From positions 82,273-146,272 of the forward strand of contig CASDVP010000005.1 of assembly GCA_949284445.1 (NCBI GenBank): a DNA stretch of 64,000 nt, in the 5' to 3' direction. This DNA is from an uncultured Bacillota bacterium (lineage in GTDB: Bacteria; Bacillota_I; Bacilli_A; RFN20; CAG-288). Positions 60,997-64,000 of this stretch are shown here, piece after piece. The notes beneath the pieces were generated by a model. The model was not told the DNA's origin. It was given only the letters and a program-made list of their open reading frames with translations, and searched no databases. Each line of letters opens with the position of its first letter. Position 1 is the first letter of the stretch. The translations under genes were made by a program, and so were the position numbers.

Positions 60997-61273
60997 AATT
61001 TGAGTCCTATGTGAACATCCACTCCAATTTCATTGCTGTTGGTGGGGAATGTGCATTTACAGCAAAGCTTCCCGATATAAGGAAGAAGAGCTAAATATGT
61101 GGCTGTAACAAAACCTTAGATAAATTACTGAGGCATGTTATAGTCTTTTTTTGTAAAAAAAATAAAAGAACGGCAACCCACGCAGAACATATTTGAGGTT
61201 ATATTACAGCCACTTTTTATTGGCTTTTAATGCATTGATAGTATAAAATAAAGTGAATTAATTGGAAAGATTT
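60997..61273 (+). other. gap after tRNA-Ser with a long interrupted hairpin
   Basis: GTGGCTGTAA (61099-61108) and its complement TTACAGCCAC (61205-61214) enclose about 96 nt, followed by TTTTTATT; a terminator-like closing stem with internal A/T runs. The structure resembles the GGGCTGTAACA hairpin at 32071-32124 in its end sequence. No gene is visible. Confidence 0.4.
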
Positions 61274-61867
61274 ATGACCAATAACAATGTTACATATAAT
61301 AAACTAAAACAATTAATAGAAGAGTTTCAAGAAGGAATTTTTGCCTTAAGAACTAGACGATTCGGTACGGTTGCCGAAATTATGATCCAAGAGCTTTTTC
61401 ATGATATTAGTTTTTCACATGATTTGGCATATGATCTCATTCAATCGGATTCTAATAAAAAAATCGAAGTTAAATTTTCCACAGTAATGAAAGAAAATAA
61501 TGCAAGAATAAAACCTGACAACGTAATTGATCAATGCTTAAAGGGAACATTTCAAAATAGAATGATGTCTTTTGAAGATACCAAGACTATGAAATTTGAT
61601 TGTAACATTCAGCAAATCAAACGAAAAGAATTTGATATTTTATATTATGGTCTTTTCTTTAAAGACAAGATAATGATTTTTAGAATACCAACAGATAATA
61701 TTATTTCATGTTTAGGATACTCTGATTTCCAACATAGAGGGAATGAAGGAGAAGGTCAATTTCATATTAACAATGATACTATTTCTTATCACATTCAAAA
61801 TTGGCATGTAAGAGATTTGTCTTATGAACAGTTATATAATTTGTTTAAAGGACATAAGGAGAAATAA
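61274..61867 (+). CDS. putative type II restriction endonuclease
   Basis: 197 aa from ATG 61274 (GGAAAG upstream); a TTG at 61262 is a less likely start. Candidate PD-(D/E)xK active site: E35 (TVAEIMIQEL), D54 (LAYDLI) and E65-x-K67 (IEVKFS). The order, spacing and the lysine in a beta-strand fit the fold. It precedes an N6-adenine methylase gene by 3 nt, which argues for a restriction enzyme. I do not recognise the recognition sequence or the named family. Confidence 0.6.
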   Translation: MTNNNVTYNKLKQLIEEFQEGIFALRTRRFGTVAEIMIQELFHDISFSHDLAYDLIQSDSNKKIEVKFSTVMKENNARIKPDNVIDQCLKGTFQNRMMSFEDTKTMKFDCNIQQIKRKEFDILYYGLFFKDKIMIFRIPTDNIISCLGYSDFQHRGNEGEGQFHINNDTISYHIQNWHVRDLSYEQLYNLFKGHKEK

Positions 61868-61870
61868 GGC

Positions 61871-63781
61871 ATGAGAAATGTATACTCTTTGAAGCAGGCT
61901 TCGCAAATTCTTGATATATCAGAAGCAACTCTTAGAAATTGGATTAAGGCTGGTATAATATCAGCTAATAGAGGCGAAAATGCTGATGTTTTGATTCAAA
62001 AATCTGATCTTAATGATGTATTAAAAAAAATAAACAATAATTCTTTAGAAAAACTTAAATCGCGTAGAAATAGAAGTAAAAGTTCGAAGATTTGTATTTC
62101 TAAAAACTATATAGGTCAATGTGAAGCATACACAGTTGGAAAAGAAATATTAAAATTAGCTACTCAAATTGATTTATCGGAATATGATATTAAGCAAATT
62201 ATTTCAAATTATTTTAAGAAAGCATTTGCTCAAATAAAGTCTAAGAAGAATCATGAAACTTTTAAGTTGTTATTAAATGAACTTGAAATTTATGATGATT
62301 CTTTTGGAAACGAAAGACTTAAAAAAATAAATAGTTTCTCAATTCCAGATATTCGCGGCATAGATTTTTTAGGGTTACTCTATATGTCTCTTTTATCAAC
62401 CTCTAAAAAAAGTAAGGCTGGGTCTTATTATACGCCAATAAATATAGTGTATAAGATGATACAAAATTTATCAGAAAAATGCCGTTGTTTAGCAGATAAA
62501 ATTGTATGGGATCCATGCTGTGGAACTGGAAACTTTCTTATTTCTTTAAATTTAAAAGGCATCCCAATTAAGCAACTTTATGGGTCTGATTTAGATAAGA
62601 CTTCAGTTACCATATGTCGTATGAATTTGTTCTTAATGAACCCTTTATCTGATTATCAATTACTATGTAGTCACTTTGACTGTAGGGATAGCCTAGTTAG
62701 TTTTGATAGAAAAGTGGATGTTATCATTGGGAATCCTCCTTGGGGTGCAACATTAAATAAAGACTCAATTTTAAATTTTTGTTATGAAACTTATTCGAAT
62801 TCTGCCGATTCTTTCGATTTATTTTTAGAACAATCTTTAAAATCTTTAAATAATCAAGGAATATCTTATTTATTAACACCTGAAGCTTTGCTTTCTGTTT
62901 CAATACATTCTTTAACTAGGCAGTATCTAATAAATAATTCTAAGCTTTTAATGGCTAATCTTTGGGGACATATTTTTGATCACGTTCAAACCAACGTAGT
63001 TTCTCTAATGTTGCAGAAGGAAAAATCAAACAGTTTTTTTGAAAAGGCTCAAGTAATATCTTCTAATTGTGATTATTGCATTTCACCTTCTCGAAAATTT
63101 GATCAGGACAACTGGAATTTTGCAACTTCAGATAATGAAGAAAGCCTATTAAGGAAAATTGAATCTATTGATGCATGTTATTTGAAAGGAAATGCTGATT
63201 TTGCATTGGGAATAGTTACAGGAAATAACGCAAAATTTCTTAAAAAAAGTAAAGAAAATAATGAATGCAATGTTCTTAGGGGATCAGACTTACATCGATT
63301 TGTATACGATGAACCACAACAATTTATGTCCTTTACTCCAGACAAATTTCAACAAGTTGCTCCTGAAAAATATTATTTTGCAAAAGAAAAACTTCTTTAT
63401 AGGTTTATAGGAAATTCACTTGTATTTTCTTATGATTGCAATCAGACATTGTCGCTTAATAGTGCAAATATTGTTATTCCAAGACTTAAGGACTTCAATA
63501 TTAAATATATTTTGGCAATATTAAATTCCGAGGTCGCCAACTTTTATTGGAAAATGAAATTTCACTCTATAAAAATTCTTAGAAGTCAAATTGAGTCAAT
63601 ACCTATTCCTTTAGTTTCTTTTGAAAAGCAAATGGAAATTGTCATGCATGTAGATAACATTCTTAATAGAAAAGCAATCAAAATGGAAGAGGAAATAGTA
63701 AATAAACTTATTTATAGGTTGTATGACTTGAATGACTTAGATATAAAGACTATTAAGACATCGGTAAATGCATTAAAGTAA
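61871..63781 (+). CDS. N6-adenine DNA methyltransferase with N-terminal HTH
   Basis: 636 aa. Residues 1-55 are a MerR/excisionase-like helix-turn-helix (SLKQASQILDISEATLRNWI). The methylase core has AGSYYTP (motif X, 183-189), DPCCGTGNFL (motif I, 214-223), GSDLD (238-242) and NPPW (motif IV, 288-291), typical of gamma-class adenine-N6 enzymes, followed by a TaqI-like target recognition half. It likely protects host DNA from the adjacent endonuclease. AAGGAG precedes the ATG. Whole unit downstream of tRNA-Ser. Confidence 0.85.
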   Translation: MRNVYSLKQASQILDISEATLRNWIKAGIISANRGENADVLIQKSDLNDVLKKINNNSLEKLKSRRNRSKSSKICISKNYIGQCEAYTVGKEILKLATQIDLSEYDIKQIISNYFKKAFAQIKSKKNHETFKLLLNELEIYDDSFGNERLKKINSFSIPDIRGIDFLGLLYMSLLSTSKKSKAGSYYTPINIVYKMIQNLSEKCRCLADKIVWDPCCGTGNFLISLNLKGIPIKQLYGSDLDKTSVTICRMNLFLMNPLSDYQLLCSHFDCRDSLVSFDRKVDVIIGNPPWGATLNKDSILNFCYETYSNSADSFDLFLEQSLKSLNNQGISYLLTPEALLSVSIHSLTRQYLINNSKLLMANLWGHIFDHVQTNVVSLMLQKEKSNSFFEKAQVISSNCDYCISPSRKFDQDNWNFATSDNEESLLRKIESIDACYLKGNADFALGIVTGNNAKFLKKSKENNECNVLRGSDLHRFVYDEPQQFMSFTPDKFQQVAPEKYYFAKEKLLYRFIGNSLVFSYDCNQTLSLNSANIVIPRLKDFNIKYILAILNSEVANFYWKMKFHSIKILRSQIESIPIPLVSFEKQMEIVMHVDNILNRKAIKMEEEIVNKLIYRLYDLNDLDIKTIKTSVNALK

Positions 63782-63798
63782 TAGGTGGGATGTTTTAT

Positions 63799-63903
63799 AT
63801 GAGAAATGTTCATACTCTTGTTGCCTATAAACTGAACTTTGACTATATGCGCAGGAATAATCCACTAAAATTTTATAACATTAGTCAAGTATTATTTTTT
63901 TAA
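63799..63903 (+). CDS. possible 34-residue peptide after the methylase
   Basis: ATG 63799 follows the methylase stop by 17 nt with AGGTGGG upstream; frame ends at TAA 63901-63903. The first codons resemble the methylase's own start (MRNV). Aromatic and basic composition. May be a fragment of a decayed gene rather than a product. Confidence 0.25.
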   Translation: MRNVHTLVAYKLNFDYMRRNNPLKFYNISQVLFF

Positions 63904-63916
63904 CATTAGACAATAT

Positions 63917-63965
63917 CTTTTCCAATGGGAAAAGAGCATCCAAAATCATTAGATGCTTTAATTTT
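63917..63965 (+). terminator. possible terminator of the restriction-modification unit
   Basis: Two adjacent hairpins, CTTTTCC-AATG-GGAAAAG (63917-63934) and AGCATC/GATGCT (63935-63957), the second followed by TTAATTTT. Confidence 0.45.
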
Positions 63966-64000
63966 AAATAAATTGCTCTTAAAATATTCTTGTTATATAC

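Noticed and set aside
63799..63903. Resemblance of the first codons to the methylase start as a duplicated segment
   Set aside because: Similarity covers only about seven codons and can be chance in AT-rich DNA.

Overview
The window is a low-GC bacterial chromosome using the standard code: TGA ends many genes, for example at 1524-1526. tRNA genes lack an encoded CCA, and ribosome sites are strong AAGGAGG type. Gene content (BmpA-type nucleoside importer under a guanine riboswitch, heterodimeric ABC exporters, LytTR/AgrC-like two-component pair, BspA/InlB-like surface lipoprotein) suggests a host-associated Bacillota of the Erysipelotrichia/RF39/Mollicutes-related kind. That placement is inference; no rRNA or marker gene fixes it.

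Layout. 1-14.6 kb holds housekeeping genes: a truncated agmatine deiminase, a DJ-1/CvpA/uridine-kinase operon, a sugar-isomerase-like gene, then a nucleoside importer (lipoprotein, ATPase, two permeases, all on the minus strand) behind a guanine riboswitch with an attenuator. Class II aldolase, YbaK, Fmt and a CmpB-type membrane protein follow. 14.6-15.6 kb is a nearly empty stretch plus Ala, Gly and Asp tRNAs. 15.7-20.2 kb carries hpt, glf, an FAD oxidoreductase and purA. 20.2-30.9 kb is a minus-strand series: two heterodimeric ABC exporters, a glutathione-peroxidase-like protein, rimO and cysS.

32.1-48.5 kb is the striking part: an integrated element of about 16.4 kb. It is bounded by a perfect 27-bp direct repeat (32128-32154 and 48479-48505) that contains the 3' end of a tRNA-Pro gene, and it carries a tyrosine integrase. 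A long minus-strand operon encodes an N-terminally membrane-anchored P-loop ATPase (Zot/pI-like candidate), two tandem paralogous secreted Ig-like proteins with a common Trp/Phe-rich tail, a lipoprotein, a 610-aa secreted EF-hand protein with a membrane tail, and two small membrane proteins. This resembles a secreted-virion assembly set of a filamentous phage. The element also has a plasmid-like origin region (GC stem-loop, AT-rich repeats, four palindromic iterons at exactly 22-bp spacing), an XRE repressor facing a plus-strand replication-type operon, and cargo including a DUF4417 protein, a zincin metallopeptidase and a DUF3850 protein. I saw no relaxase, HUH initiator, terminase, capsid or tail gene. 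A decayed lipoprotein gene lies just outside the left end and a second decayed copy lies inside.

48.7-60.9 kb contains a GH3 glycosidase with an upstream cre site, an AgrC-like kinase and LytTR regulator, a GT2 glycosyltransferase, Arg/Cys tRNAs, an MIF-like tautomerase, an acetyltransferase-nucleoside phosphorylase fusion, an InlB-repeat/BspA-LRR lipoprotein, tRNA-Gly, a GtrA-family protein and tRNA-Ser. Past tRNA-Ser (61.3-63.8 kb) lies a likely type II restriction-modification pair whose methylase has an N-terminal helix-turn-helix.
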